Source: a virus. Taken from it: a stretch of DNA of 23,274 nt. Made by a program: the position numbers and the translations under genes. Position 1 is the first letter of the stretch, and each line of letters opens with the position of its first letter. The DNA lies in IMG/VR virus record IMGVR_UViG_3300035171_000026, positions 1 through 23,274 of that record, one strand, 5' to 3'. Shown here piece after piece: positions 7,933-14,686 of the stretch. The notes beneath the pieces are model-generated. The model was not told the origin of the DNA. It saw nothing but the letters and a program-made list of their open reading frames with translations, and did not search any database.

Positions 7933-8949
7933 TTATTTCAAAAGCCAGACGGTGTTTGACCGCACGAAAAATTGCCCGTTCGTCGTCGAACAAAACGAAC
8001 CGCTCGGCGCGCTGATGGCCGGCGTGTTGTTCGTCTTCAAATAAAACCAGACCACGCCGCCATTGGTGATGATACCGGCAATGGAGTTGATTTGATTGGT
8101 GATGGTGGGAAGGCTGTATGCCGGAACAGTGCCCGTGGTCAGGCTGCTGGCGTTGAGCGCATAGATATTGTTCCCATTTCCATAAAGGTTGCCAGCAGCG
8201 TCGGCAATGATGGCACCGCCTGCGGTATAAACACCGCTGTTGTTTGCCAAAGCCCAGCCATTTGGATAATAGATCGTGCCGGCGGAATCCATGAACACGC
8301 TGCCATCGTAATGGTGTAGACTTCCATCCATCGCCTTGTATAAAGCCACGTTGGGGCCACCATCGGTAAGCGACTCGTCGTAATATATTGATCCATCCGC
8401 ACCCAAAAACGGAGTGCCATCGGCAAAATTGACGATCCCTGTCAAAACCACATTCGTTCCGCTCGCGTTATTAATGTTGGTGGTCGCCCACGGAACCGCA
8501 TTGGTGCCGTCGCGGCCCGGCGCTCCGTTGGTTCCGTTTATGCCGTTCACCGGCGGCGGCGTGTAGTTATATGTCGGCAGCGTGGTGCCCGGCGTAGTCA
8601 GCCGCAACGCGTTCAACACCACGGGCGCATTCGACACGGAAATACGCCAGGGCGTGCGGGCGTCCGGGAAGATCACCAGGTAATCATTCGGCGTGAGTTC
8701 CACGATGGGATTCGTGACGCCCGTCGGCGTGACGCTTTGATAACTGCCCACAAAGACGTTCGTGTTGTCCGTGATCAACGGCCGGACAGCGTTCACCTGA
8801 AAACTTTTGGTGTAGGCGGTGTGCCCGAACATCGTGGTGAGCGGAAACTCGACGAGCGTGCAAAAAGCAGAAATTGAAAAGCTAAAAGCTAAAACGCTGA
8901 CAAGCTGACACACTGACAGCCAGCGACGGGAGTTTGTTTGTAGTTTCAT
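7933..8949 (-). CDS. Signal-peptide-bearing, fibre-like beta protein
   Basis: 338 aa. Residues 1-30 look like a signal peptide (basic NSRR, then a hydrophobic core ending SISAFC). Residues 136-150 are five collagen-like triplets (GINGTNGAPGRDGTN). After that come short repeats with ADGSIYY, DGSVFMDSAGTIYY and DAAGNLYGNG, then NASSLTTGTVPAYSL, which resembles the LNAsnLtsGTVP repeat of phage tail fibres and trimeric surface proteins. This suggests an extended trimeric fibre. It lies between the tail tube and tape measure genes, not with the other tip genes, which is unusual. A 20-bp inverted repeat brackets the start codon. The fibre call is inference from motifs. Confidence 0.6.
   Translation of the reverse strand: MKLQTNSRRWLSVCQLVSVLAFSFSISAFCTLVEFPLTTMFGHTAYTKSFQVNAVRPLITDNTNVFVGSYQSVTPTGVTNPIVELTPNDYLVIFPDARTPWRISVSNAPVVLNALRLTTPGTTLPTYNYTPPPVNGINGTNGAPGRDGTNAVPWATTNINNASGTNVVLTGIVNFADGTPFLGADGSIYYDESLTDGGPNVALYKAMDGSLHHYDGSVFMDSAGTIYYPNGWALANNSGVYTAGGAIIADAAGNLYGNGNNIYALNASSLTTGTVPAYSLPTITNQINSIAGIITNGGVVWFYLKTNNTPAISAPSGSFCSTTNGQFFVRSNTVWLLK
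8864..8891. repeat. Degenerate heptamer tract encoding a signal peptide core
   Basis: On the plus strand four heptamer units are visible: AAAGCAG, AAATTGA, AAAGCTA, AAAGCTA. The tract lies inside the 338-aa gene and encodes part of its hydrophobic leader. It is related to the AAAGCAG tract at 9484-9504. Confidence 0.7.
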
Positions 8950-8972
8950 ATTTCAGTGTTTCAGCGTGTCAG
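8897..8972 (-). promoter_or_regulatory. Inverted repeat enclosing the start codon of the 338-aa gene
   Basis: The 20-bp arm at 8897-8916 (early coding sequence) and the arm at 8953-8972 (leader) are reverse complements at 18 of 20 positions. The 36-nt loop contains the ATG at 8947-8949. In RNA this could hold the start codon in a stem-loop and affect initiation. Both arms are built from the CTGACA-like repeats common in the gaps nearby, so the pairing could be a by-product of repeat growth. Confidence 0.5.
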
Positions 8973-8982
8973 TTTTCAGAAT

Positions 8983-9558
8983 TTACCTTTGCTGGTAATT
9001 GACCGTGTTGGTGCCGAACGTGACGGTGAGGTTGGTGACCACGCCGCTCGCGTTGGTGATGCTGCTGACACCGGAGACATAGATGATCGTGTTCGTCGCC
9101 GGGCTGTTGGTGGCGGGCGCGAAGCCGGTCCAGTTCGTCACCAGGCTGTAGCCGTTCAAGTAAGTGCCGGAAATCACCGGCACGTTCGTCACATACGTCG
9201 CGAGGGGCAGGACGTTGGTGGTATTCGGGATGTTGGCGTAAAAGGTGGTGTTGAGGCTGGCGATCTGGAACCGGTAGCCGTTCGGTGAAACCGCGTTGGA
9301 CACATAGCCGTTGGTCGTGGGCGTGAGCGTGATGGTCTGCAAGCCGTAGAACATGTTCGTGCCGACCACCGTCCAGGTGTTCGCGGCCGGATACGCCTGC
9401 CCGGTGATGACATTGGTCTGTGGCGTGCCGTCGGCGTTGTAGAAATACTGGTAGAACGACGTCAGGGCGTGGCCGGAAAACGGAAAGCAGAAAGCAGAAA
9501 GCAGCAACCAGACCGCCAGCAGACGTTTCCAAATCGTAAATCGTAAATCGTAAATCAT
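8983..9558 (-). CDS. Signal-peptide-bearing Thr/Asn-rich protein, unknown function
   Basis: 191 aa. The N-terminus MIYDLRFTIWKR comes from the heptamer repeat at 9531-9562. It is followed by a hydrophobic core (LLAVWLLLSAFCFPF) and a possible signal peptidase site after GHA (residue 31). The mature part is rich in Thr, Asn, Val and Tyr (TNT, TNV and TTNG patterns), typical of beta-rich surface proteins in Verrucomicrobiota. No catalytic motif is seen. It lies between a 155-aa tail-region protein and the 338-aa fibre-like protein, with no Shine-Dalgarno site at the ATG. A later start is possible, but the first in-frame ATG is 5 nt after the upstream stop, so I keep it. Confidence 0.55.
   Translation of the reverse strand: MIYDLRFTIWKRLLAVWLLLSAFCFPFSGHALTSFYQYFYNADGTPQTNVITGQAYPAANTWTVVGTNMFYGLQTITLTPTTNGYVSNAVSPNGYRFQIASLNTTFYANIPNTTNVLPLATYVTNVPVISGTYLNGYSLVTNWTGFAPATNSPATNTIIYVSGVSSITNASGVVTNLTVTFGTNTVNYQQR
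9484..9504. repeat. Three perfect AAAGCAG heptamers
   Basis: Three uninterrupted AAAGCAG copies on the plus strand. Read on the minus strand they encode the Leu/Ser/Ala/Phe/Cys core of the 191-aa protein's signal peptide. Confidence 0.85.
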
Positions 9559-9562
9559 AAAT
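9531..9562. repeat. Heptamer tract AAATCGT forming the start of the 191-aa gene
   Basis: Three perfect AAATCGT units, one AAATCAT and a partial AAAT. On the minus strand this is the ATTTACG heptamer, which provides the ATG at 9556-9558 and the first codons (IYDLRFT) of the 191-aa gene. Confidence 0.9.
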
Positions 9563-9563
9563 G

Positions 9564-10031
9564 TTAGAAGGGGGAATCTTTGGTGATGAGGCCGCCGTCG
9601 AACTGGTAATCAAAGGCCGGCGCGACGCCGAGGTCTTCAAAACGGTTTTCGATGCCCTTGACGGCCGTGTTGAGCAGCCAGCGCGTGGCGGTCGTGCTCA
9701 CGCCCGTCACCTTGATCTGCAAGATGCCGGTGGTGGGAAAGCTCGCCGGCTGGTCGAGCGCAAAAATAAACGCGGCCTCCGGATCGGGAAATTTGACCGC
9801 GCTGAAATCCACGTCCCGGCGCACCCGCAAATCCAGGATGTTCCGCCAGTTCGCGAAGTCCTGGGCCAGCGCCGCCGCGCCGCTGCCGAGCGCGGTGGCG
9901 AGCTGTTCCAGGCTGATGATGCGCTGATGGTTGAACTTGACGTTCAGCTCCGCGAGCGAGCGGCTGCTGGCGCACAGCAAAATGCCGTCCGCCAGCAGCG
10001 CCCCGTCCGGAATGAACGTCAGTTGCAACAT
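9564..10031 (-). CDS. Tail-region protein of unknown function
   Basis: 155 aa, ATG at 10031, 7 nt after the stop of the 97-aa gene. It has no signal peptide or membrane segment. It shows alternating hydrophobic strands (TFIPDGALLADGILLCAS, ILQIKVTGVSTTATRW) with one helical middle section (LEQLATALGSGAAALAQDF), so it looks like a compact alpha/beta or beta-sandwich virion protein. Position between the tail tube and tape measure genes suggests a tail assembly or tail completion role. I do not recognise the family. It contains one FAN tripeptide (FANW), but without the acidic residue or domain-border placement seen in the head proteins. Confidence 0.55.
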   Translation of the reverse strand: MLQLTFIPDGALLADGILLCASSRSLAELNVKFNHQRIISLEQLATALGSGAAALAQDFANWRNILDLRVRRDVDFSAVKFPDPEAAFIFALDQPASFPTTGILQIKVTGVSTTATRWLLNTAVKGIENRFEDLGVAPAFDYQFDGGLITKDSPF

Positions 10032-10038
10032 GGCTCAC

Positions 10039-10332
10039 TTATTTCGCAGCGGGCGGGGCGGGCGCTTTCGGCGCGGGCGTGGCCGGCGCGCTGGCGGCGA
10101 GCTTCTTGGCGGCGGTCGTCGCGGGCGAGTCCTGGACCGAGAACGCATTCAACATGTCAATCTCGCTGTTGAAGGCTTGTTCCCACGTCGGGAAATCGGC
10201 GCTGTCAAAACCGCTGGCCTTGAACTCGGCGAGCTTGGTGGTTTGCTGGGTCAGGGCGTCATCGGCCTCGAAGGCTTTTTGCCCGGCATTGCGGGCGCTG
10301 ATGACGAGGTCGGCTAAGGTGGCGTTTTTCAT
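10039..10332 (-). CDS. Small helical protein after the tail tube, possible tail assembly protein
   Basis: 97 aa. Residues 1-65 are helical and acidic with an F/W-containing middle (FPTWEQAFNSEIDML). The last 30 residues are a low-complexity Ala/Pro/Lys tail (PATPAPKAPAPPAAK). It is the first gene after the tail tube gene, where tail-assembly chaperones are normally encoded, and its size and acidic helical nature would suit one. I see no slippery sequence joining it to the next gene. The start ATG has an exact CAACCAAAA element 7 nt upstream and no Shine-Dalgarno site. The assembly role is positional inference. Confidence 0.55.
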   Translation of the reverse strand: MKNATLADLVISARNAGQKAFEADDALTQQTTKLAEFKASGFDSADFPTWEQAFNSEIDMLNAFSVQDSPATTAAKKLAASAPATPAPKAPAPPAAK

Positions 10333-10339
10333 ATTTGTT

Positions 10340-10348
10340 TTTTGGTTG
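10340..10348 (-). promoter_or_regulatory. CAACCAAAA leader element, 7 nt before the 97-aa gene start
   Basis: Exact CAACCAAAA on the minus strand, ending 7 nt before the ATG at 10332. Upstream of it lies a CTGAAAT-type low-complexity tract. No Shine-Dalgarno site is seen. The same 9-mer at the same distance precedes the starts at 11352 and 17701. Confidence 0.6.
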
Positions 10349-10389
10349 GTGTTTTAGTTTTTCAGTATTTCAGATTTCAGCGTTTGGGA

Positions 10390-11352
10390 TCAGGCGATCG
10401 GCGTGGTGAAATACGCGCCGCGCACGCCGGAGGTCAGCACCGGCAACGCTTCCCAGGCGACTTCGCCTTCGCGCAACTGCTCGATGCCGTTCACCAGCTT
10501 GCTCTTGATGAGCTGGCCGAGCGGGAACGTGAGATAGACCTTGGCATCCGCGCCGGTCACCGTGACCGCCGCCGCCTTGGCCGCACCGCTCGCGCCGCGC
10601 ACGGCGCCGGAACCCTGGATCTGGAGCTGCGTGTCAATCTGCGCGCGTGTGATCCCGATCGGGATGCCGCGCAATATGCCGCCCACGGATTTGATGCGCT
10701 TATTGAACAGGCCGTGCACCGCGACGTTGTCGTCCACGAATTCAATCTTCGGCTCGAACACCAGGCCGTCATAGAAGTCGAGGCCGGACCAGCCAGAGAA
10801 CGCGCCCCAGGTGACCGTGTAATCCTGCGTGATGATGCCGGCGGTGGTCATCGTCGCGTCGGTGAAGGTGCCGCCGCTGTTCGCAAAGGTGCGCAGCGAA
10901 TTCGCCGTGGCCCACGGATCGGATGCGCCAGTGGTGGTGCCGCGCAGGCAGAGCAGCTTGAGCTGGCCGAGCAGGGTTTTGAGCGGATGAAAAATCATCT
11001 GTGGCATCTGGACCAGCGCGGCGCTTTTGTGCGTGTCCAATGAAGCGTCGTTGCCGTGGACGACCGCCGGCACATCCGTGTCGTTGAAGATGCCCGCGCC
11101 GAGGGTCGGGTTGCGATACGCGCTGGGATAAAGCACGGCGGCGATCGCGGTGGTCATGCGGCCGTCGGGCGTGAGGGTGATCTCGTCGTAGGCTTCCGCA
11201 TCGCGATTGTCGAGCGGCCCCATGCCGGCCGCGCCCACCTTGACCTGGTTATAGACCAGGTCGGTGTCAATCGTGGTGTCTTGTTTCGAGTAGAGGTTGA
11301 TGCTGTTGTAGGCCAGCCGGCCGGGGACGCGATTTAATTGGCTGCGTGTCAT
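10390..11352 (-). CDS. Putative major tail tube protein
   Basis: 320 aa. It follows the tail terminator gene and precedes the small genes before the tape measure, the standard place for a tube protein. The sequence is beta-rich with strands such as DEITLTPDG, AKVYLTFPLG and DYTVTWGAFSGW, and has no signal peptide. Its size is at the upper end for tube proteins. There is no second long protein beside it that could be a sheath, so the tail appears non-contractile. The ATG at 11352 has an exact CAACCAAAA element 7 nt upstream, which suits a highly expressed structural gene. A capsid-vertex or other virion protein cannot be excluded from sequence alone. Confidence 0.6.
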   Translation of the reverse strand: MTRSQLNRVPGRLAYNSINLYSKQDTTIDTDLVYNQVKVGAAGMGPLDNRDAEAYDEITLTPDGRMTTAIAAVLYPSAYRNPTLGAGIFNDTDVPAVVHGNDASLDTHKSAALVQMPQMIFHPLKTLLGQLKLLCLRGTTTGASDPWATANSLRTFANSGGTFTDATMTTAGIITQDYTVTWGAFSGWSGLDFYDGLVFEPKIEFVDDNVAVHGLFNKRIKSVGGILRGIPIGITRAQIDTQLQIQGSGAVRGASGAAKAAAVTVTGADAKVYLTFPLGQLIKSKLVNGIEQLREGEVAWEALPVLTSGVRGAYFTTPIA

Positions 11353-11359
11353 AGTTTAT

Positions 11360-11368
11360 TTTTGGTTG
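11360..11368 (-). promoter_or_regulatory. CAACCAAAA leader element, 7 nt before the tail tube start
   Basis: Exact CAACCAAAA on the minus strand, ending 7 nt before the ATG at 11352, within an A/C-rich, unstructured leader without a Shine-Dalgarno site. Confidence 0.6.
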
Positions 11369-11384
11369 ATGGTTGTGGTTTGGC

Positions 11385-12173
11385 TTAGACGAAATTTTTG
11401 GCGGCGGTGTCGCTCGCGATCTGGCCGTCGCCCACGCCAAAGGCGCGCGCGCGGAACAGGCACGCGGCGGCGATGGCCACCGGGGCGGAATAAAGCACGG
11501 CCGACGGATTGCCCTCCCACGGATGCGACCCGTCGAGCGTGTAATAGATTTTGGCGGCGCTGGCCTGCACCACGGTCGCCAGCGGCGAGCCGGAATTGAT
11601 CTGGTAGCGGATGTCGCTCAATTGCGTGACGTCACCGGCCACGGTGATCTGCGGCCGGTTGAGCCGGCGCATGGGCGCGTCGTCCGCCTCGGTCGCGGTG
11701 AACTCCACGTTGCCGATGCGCAACGCCTTGTTCAGGTCATCGGTGAACTCGGTGATCACCGGCGTCGCCGGCACCAGGCTGTTGGTGAAACCGACCGGCG
11801 TGTAAAGCTTCAGGATTTTTTCCGCGCGCGCGGCGTAGATGCGGATCGGAATATCCGTGCCCTGCTTGGACTGATTGATGTTCACGTTCTCGCAGAACTG
11901 GATCGTGAGCCACAGTTTCAGCGGGCCGCCGGGGATGTTCGGGTTCTCGTCTTCGGCGCGTTCCACCGGCAGCACCAGAAAGCCGACGCCGAGTTTGCCG
12001 TCGCGGCCGGGGCCGACCACTTTGGCGATCTTGGTGTTGATGTTCGATTGCGTATCGCCCGGCTCAATGGCGACGCCGAGGCGCTGGCCGATCAAGTCAT
12101 CAGCGGAGAGCAGTCCGAGGATGTCCGCCTGCAACAGCGGCCACATATCCTGGTATTGAAGCGCGTCGCTCAA
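11385..12173 (-). CDS. Gp37-like tail terminator with C-terminal chitobiase-like domain
   Basis: 262 aa. The start codon is TTG at 12173. It is preceded by a strong Shine-Dalgarno sequence (AGGAGGTGA), and the TTG overlaps the upstream stop (TTGA), so I prefer it over the ATG nine codons later. Residues 1-180 fit the tail terminator (Mu gp37-like) layout: an N-terminal helix, strands such as VGFLVLPVERA, and LWLTIQFCENVNIN. Residues about 205-255 (KIYYTLDGSHPWEGNPSAVL, then LFRARAFGVGDG) match the chitobiase/beta-hexosaminidase C-terminal domain, a small Ig-like fold with the YTLDGSxP signature. This fusion could expose an Ig-like domain at the head-tail joint. The terminator call is partly positional. 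Confidence 0.6.
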   Translation of the reverse strand: MSDALQYQDMWPLLQADILGLLSADDLIGQRLGVAIEPGDTQSNINTKIAKVVGPGRDGKLGVGFLVLPVERAEDENPNIPGGPLKLWLTIQFCENVNINQSKQGTDIPIRIYAARAEKILKLYTPVGFTNSLVPATPVITEFTDDLNKALRIGNVEFTATEADDAPMRRLNRPQITVAGDVTQLSDIRYQINSGSPLATVVQASAAKIYYTLDGSHPWEGNPSAVLYSAPVAIAAACLFRARAFGVGDGQIASDTAAKNFV

Positions 12174-12814
12174 TTGTCACCTCCTGCCGGGCCGAGCACG
12201 GCGGAAAGCGCAGTTGTCAGATATTGCTCGTCGCCGGGCAGCACGTCGCGGTTGCCGGCCTGCGTGACGCTGCGCACGAGCTTGAACAGAAAACTGATGT
12301 CAGTGCGAATGCGGCGTCCGGCGTTGCCGCCGAGGCGGTGACCGATCACCGTGTGCCCGGTCTTTTCGGAAATCGCCTCGGCGCGCTGGCAGAGATACGC
12401 GCCCCTGACGGTCTTCAATAAAAACAGATTTGGAAAATCGCTGGGCACATGGCCGTAAGAAATCGGCGAGATCGGGATGGCGAGCCGGTCCACCGTCTGC
12501 GGTGTGATGGTGCCGCCGAACACGCGCAGGCCGAGGCCGACCTGCCGGCCGTTGACGACCGCCGGGAGGATCGTGACCGCCACGCCGTTCGGTTGCGGCA
12601 GCCAGCGGACGTTGCGCGCAAACTTTTCGTAGAAGCGCGTCGAGGGATAACCCTTCACATTGCCACCCAATCCAGCCAGGTGCGTCTCGGTGAGTTCCGC
12701 CACCTTGGGGCCGACGCGGGCCGCGAAGCGTTCCGGCGTTAGCTCCGCCATCTGCTCGCGCAGCGCGGGCGTGGCGGTGTCGGAAACGATGCGGATGGAA
12801 ACGCCGGCCCTCAT
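12170..12814 (-). CDS. Putative virion morphogenesis / tail completion protein (Mu gpG-like)
   Basis: 214 aa, start ATG at 12814 overlapping the upstream stop (ATGA). The N-terminal half has the pattern of neck and tail-completion proteins: a helix with conserved Gly-Pro (ARVGPKVAELTETHLAGLGG) followed by a beta section (GVAVTILPAVVNGRQVGLGL). These features recall the Mu gpG / HK97 gp10 group, which joins tail to head. The C-terminal part (RRIRTDISFLFKLVRSV) is helical. The gene ends with TTGA coupled to the next gene. The family assignment is tentative; the frame itself is well supported by length and overlaps at both ends. Confidence 0.55.
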   Translation of the reverse strand: MRAGVSIRIVSDTATPALREQMAELTPERFAARVGPKVAELTETHLAGLGGNVKGYPSTRFYEKFARNVRWLPQPNGVAVTILPAVVNGRQVGLGLRVFGGTITPQTVDRLAIPISPISYGHVPSDFPNLFLLKTVRGAYLCQRAEAISEKTGHTVIGHRLGGNAGRRIRTDISFLFKLVRSVTQAGNRDVLPGDEQYLTTALSAVLGPAGGDN

Positions 12815-13590
12815 GCGGCCACCTCCGCGAATAATTTACCCAGGTCGAACCGCGCCGGTTTCGCTTCCTCAGCCTCACCGATGAGTCCGAGTTCAACGGC
12901 GTCGGCGCGGCTGACGACGTAAGTCATGTAGCCGCTGTTGAACGCGAACGGCGGAAAGGGATTGCCCAAGGCATCGTCGCGCAGGTTGCCGAGCTGGTTC
13001 CAGATATCGGAGGACTTCAACGCCACCATGCGGCCGGCGTCGAAGGCATCCTGCATCGCGGCCTTCTGGTCGTCGTCATCCGCGCACGCATCGAGCGCCT
13101 CCTGCCAGCGGCCGTTGTCGGTGTCCCAGGCGTCTTCGGGAACTTCCACCACCGTCTTGCCTTCGCGCTTCAGGCCGCGTGGCAAGGAACGGTTAAACAT
13201 CCGTTTAAGTTCGAGCGCGGGATATTCATCGAGCACTTCGGGCGAAAGATTCTGGTTCAGGAACCGGCCCGCACCGCTGGAAACTTCCTGGGCGACGTGG
13301 AGGGAAAATTTAATCTGGTCCGCGATGCCCTCGCTGCCGACGGCGCGCGTCAGATCGGCAATGACGCCGCGCATCTGTTCAGGCGCGACCTGGCTTTGCG
13401 CGGTCTGGATTTTGGAATTGTAGTCCGCGAAGATTTTATCAATGACGCGCTGCCCGACTTCGCCGGCATATTTTTGCAGCGATTTTTGCAGCAGCGCGAT
13501 CTGCTGCGCCGACAGCCCACGCGGCAGCTTGCCGGCCTTCTGCAAGGCGGCGATCGCTTCGGCGTAACTGGCTGGCGCGGCTAAAAGCAT
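12811..13590 (-). CDS. Putative minor head morphogenesis protein
   Basis: 259 aa, ATG at 13590, one base after the upstream stop; the end overlaps the next gene by ATGA. The protein is mainly helical. The C-terminal region has LKRMFNRSLPRG, a WDTDNGRWQEAL segment, and then DALGNPFPPFAFNSGYM...SRADAVELGL. I associate the NPFPPFAFNSG pattern with proteins encoded among head genes of Mu-like elements, near the SPP1 gp7 / Mu F type minor head proteins. In Mu the F gene follows the portal gene, whereas here this gene lies after the capsid and connector genes. The assignment is moderate; a connector-associated protein is the main alternative. Confidence 0.5.
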   Translation of the reverse strand: MLLAAPASYAEAIAALQKAGKLPRGLSAQQIALLQKSLQKYAGEVGQRVIDKIFADYNSKIQTAQSQVAPEQMRGVIADLTRAVGSEGIADQIKFSLHVAQEVSSGAGRFLNQNLSPEVLDEYPALELKRMFNRSLPRGLKREGKTVVEVPEDAWDTDNGRWQEALDACADDDDQKAAMQDAFDAGRMVALKSSDIWNQLGNLRDDALGNPFPPFAFNSGYMTYVVSRADAVELGLIGEAEEAKPARFDLGKLFAEVAA

Positions 13591-13591
13591 A

Positions 13592-14053
13592 TCAAATCAA
13601 TCCCTCCGTTTTTTTGGCGCTGGCGTGGCGGCGGCCGGCCTTGAAGGTCACACCCTGGCTCACCTGCATCTCTTCTGAACTCGGCAGCGGATTGTCCGGC
13701 TGCTCGATCACGTCATCGCCGCTGGCGATGCGGTTCAGGTTCCGCTCGTGCGTCACGAGCTGGGCGCGCTCGTCGTCGGACAAATCCTGTTCGATGGAAA
13801 TCTTCAGCTTCGCGATGATCAGATCGACCGCGAGGTTCTTGAGGCCGGTGGGGATGGCCGTCACGTCCACGTCCAGGCGGTTGCGCGGGCAGCTCGCGAT
13901 CTTGCGGCGGATGTCGTCCACGACGCCCTGGATGATTCCCGGCGAGCGCGCCGTCTGGTTGTCGGCGAGCGCGGCCGTGTCGCAGGCGTCCACGAGCGCC
14001 GCGATCTTCGCGTCATACAAGTTCGCCAGCGTGATGGGAATCCAGTTGGGCAT
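13592..14053 (-). CDS. Head-tail connector protein (Mu gp36 / DUF1320-like)
   Basis: 153 aa. The first 110 residues have the gp36/gp6 connector layout: a short N-terminal strand, helix (LYDAKIAALVDAC), helix (IIQGVVDDIRRKIASCPRN), a conserved IPTGLKNLAVDLIIAKLK helix and a final helix ending in NLNRIASG. The C-terminal 40 residues are polar and probably flexible. It lies downstream of the capsid genes and upstream of the neck genes, as expected for a connector that extends the portal. The ATG at 14053 has an ACCAAATCAA leader after a strong hairpin and no Shine-Dalgarno site. Confidence 0.55.
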   Translation of the reverse strand: MPNWIPITLANLYDAKIAALVDACDTAALADNQTARSPGIIQGVVDDIRRKIASCPRNRLDVDVTAIPTGLKNLAVDLIIAKLKISIEQDLSDDERAQLVTHERNLNRIASGDDVIEQPDNPLPSSEEMQVSQGVTFKAGRRHASAKKTEGLI

Positions 14054-14063
14054 TTGATTTGGT

Positions 14064-14097
14064 GGCGGCGGCGCGTCCTAGGTTTCGCGCCGCCGCC
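14064..14097 (-). terminator. 12-bp GC stem-loop after the 181-aa gene
   Basis: The arms 14064-14075 and 14086-14097 are perfect reverse complements, made only of G and C, around a 10-nt loop. The stem lies about 10 nt after the stop of the 181-aa gene. No T-tract follows on the minus strand, so it may act as an attenuator or an mRNA-stabilising or processing hairpin, not necessarily a full terminator. Confidence 0.6.
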
Positions 14098-14106
14098 CGG
14101 TGTCGG

Positions 14107-14652
14107 TTATGGGTAAACGCTGAAGAACGTGTTCGTCGGATCGAAGAACAGCGTGGACAGGTGGTTGTTCGTGACCGTGGTGAACTGCACCAGGTCAATG
14201 TTGTCGGCAAACGTCGGCGGGATGTTTGTGCTGTAGAACACCTCCGTCGTGCCGCTGTTGGCCACGTTGATGGCCATCGGCGCATACTGGCCGGTGGTGA
14301 TCCAGTTCGTGATGACCGTGCCGCCGACCGTATGGCGGGCGGCAAACCGGAGCGTCATGCACACGTTCGAACCGCTGGCGTTCGTGCAATAGAAGCCGGC
14401 GTTGAACGCAAACCCGCGTCCGCGCCAGATTTGCACCGGCGGGGCGCTGATGCTGACACTGGTGGCGGTGAGGATGTTCGATGCCCCGTTGGCGATGCCA
14501 AACCCGACGCTGTTCGTCAGGGGATAGATTTTCAACGGGATGGCTTGCTGCGCGCCGGCGGAGCCGGCACCCAACATGAGGACACTGGCGGTAGCCAGCG
14601 GTGCGAACAGGCGCGTGGCGCCAGCTTTAAGTTTTTCGATTAAGTTTTTCAT
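14107..14652 (-). CDS. Signal-peptide-bearing protein next to the major capsid gene
   Basis: 181 aa, ATG at 14652. Residues 1-34 form a convincing signal peptide: basic MKNLIEKLK, hydrophobic ATASVLMLGAG and an AxA-type site (AGA before QQ). The mature part is beta-rich with Thr/Asn patterns (SISAPPVQIWRG, TVITNWITTGQY, TLFFDPTNTFFSVYP) and two Cys (FYCTN, NVCMTL). I do not recognise the family. It lies alone between two strong GC hairpins, directly after the major capsid gene, so it may be expressed at a separate level. Position suggests a head decoration or head fibre protein; the signal peptide argues for membrane or periplasmic passage. Both are inference. Confidence 0.6.
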   Translation of the reverse strand: MKNLIEKLKAGATRLFAPLATASVLMLGAGSAGAQQAIPLKIYPLTNSVGFGIANGASNILTATSVSISAPPVQIWRGRGFAFNAGFYCTNASGSNVCMTLRFAARHTVGGTVITNWITTGQYAPMAINVANSGTTEVFYSTNIPPTFADNIDLVQFTTVTNNHLSTLFFDPTNTFFSVYP

Positions 14653-14686
14653 GGTCGTTTAATTTGGAATTAAAGGTTGGTTAAAT

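Noticed and set aside
8864-9562. CRISPR-like array
   Set aside because: The repeats are adjoining 7-mers without spacers and overlap coding sequence.
9564-10332. Programmed frameshift joining the 97-aa and 155-aa genes as tail chaperones
   Set aside because: The genes are separated by a normal stop and a 7-nt gap, and I see no slippery heptamer at the junction.
9846-10887. FAN tripeptides in the 155-aa protein (FANW) and the tail tube protein (FANS, 10876-10887)
   Set aside because: They lack the acidic residue and are inside domains, so they fit the roughly one chance occurrence expected and are not counted with the head motif.
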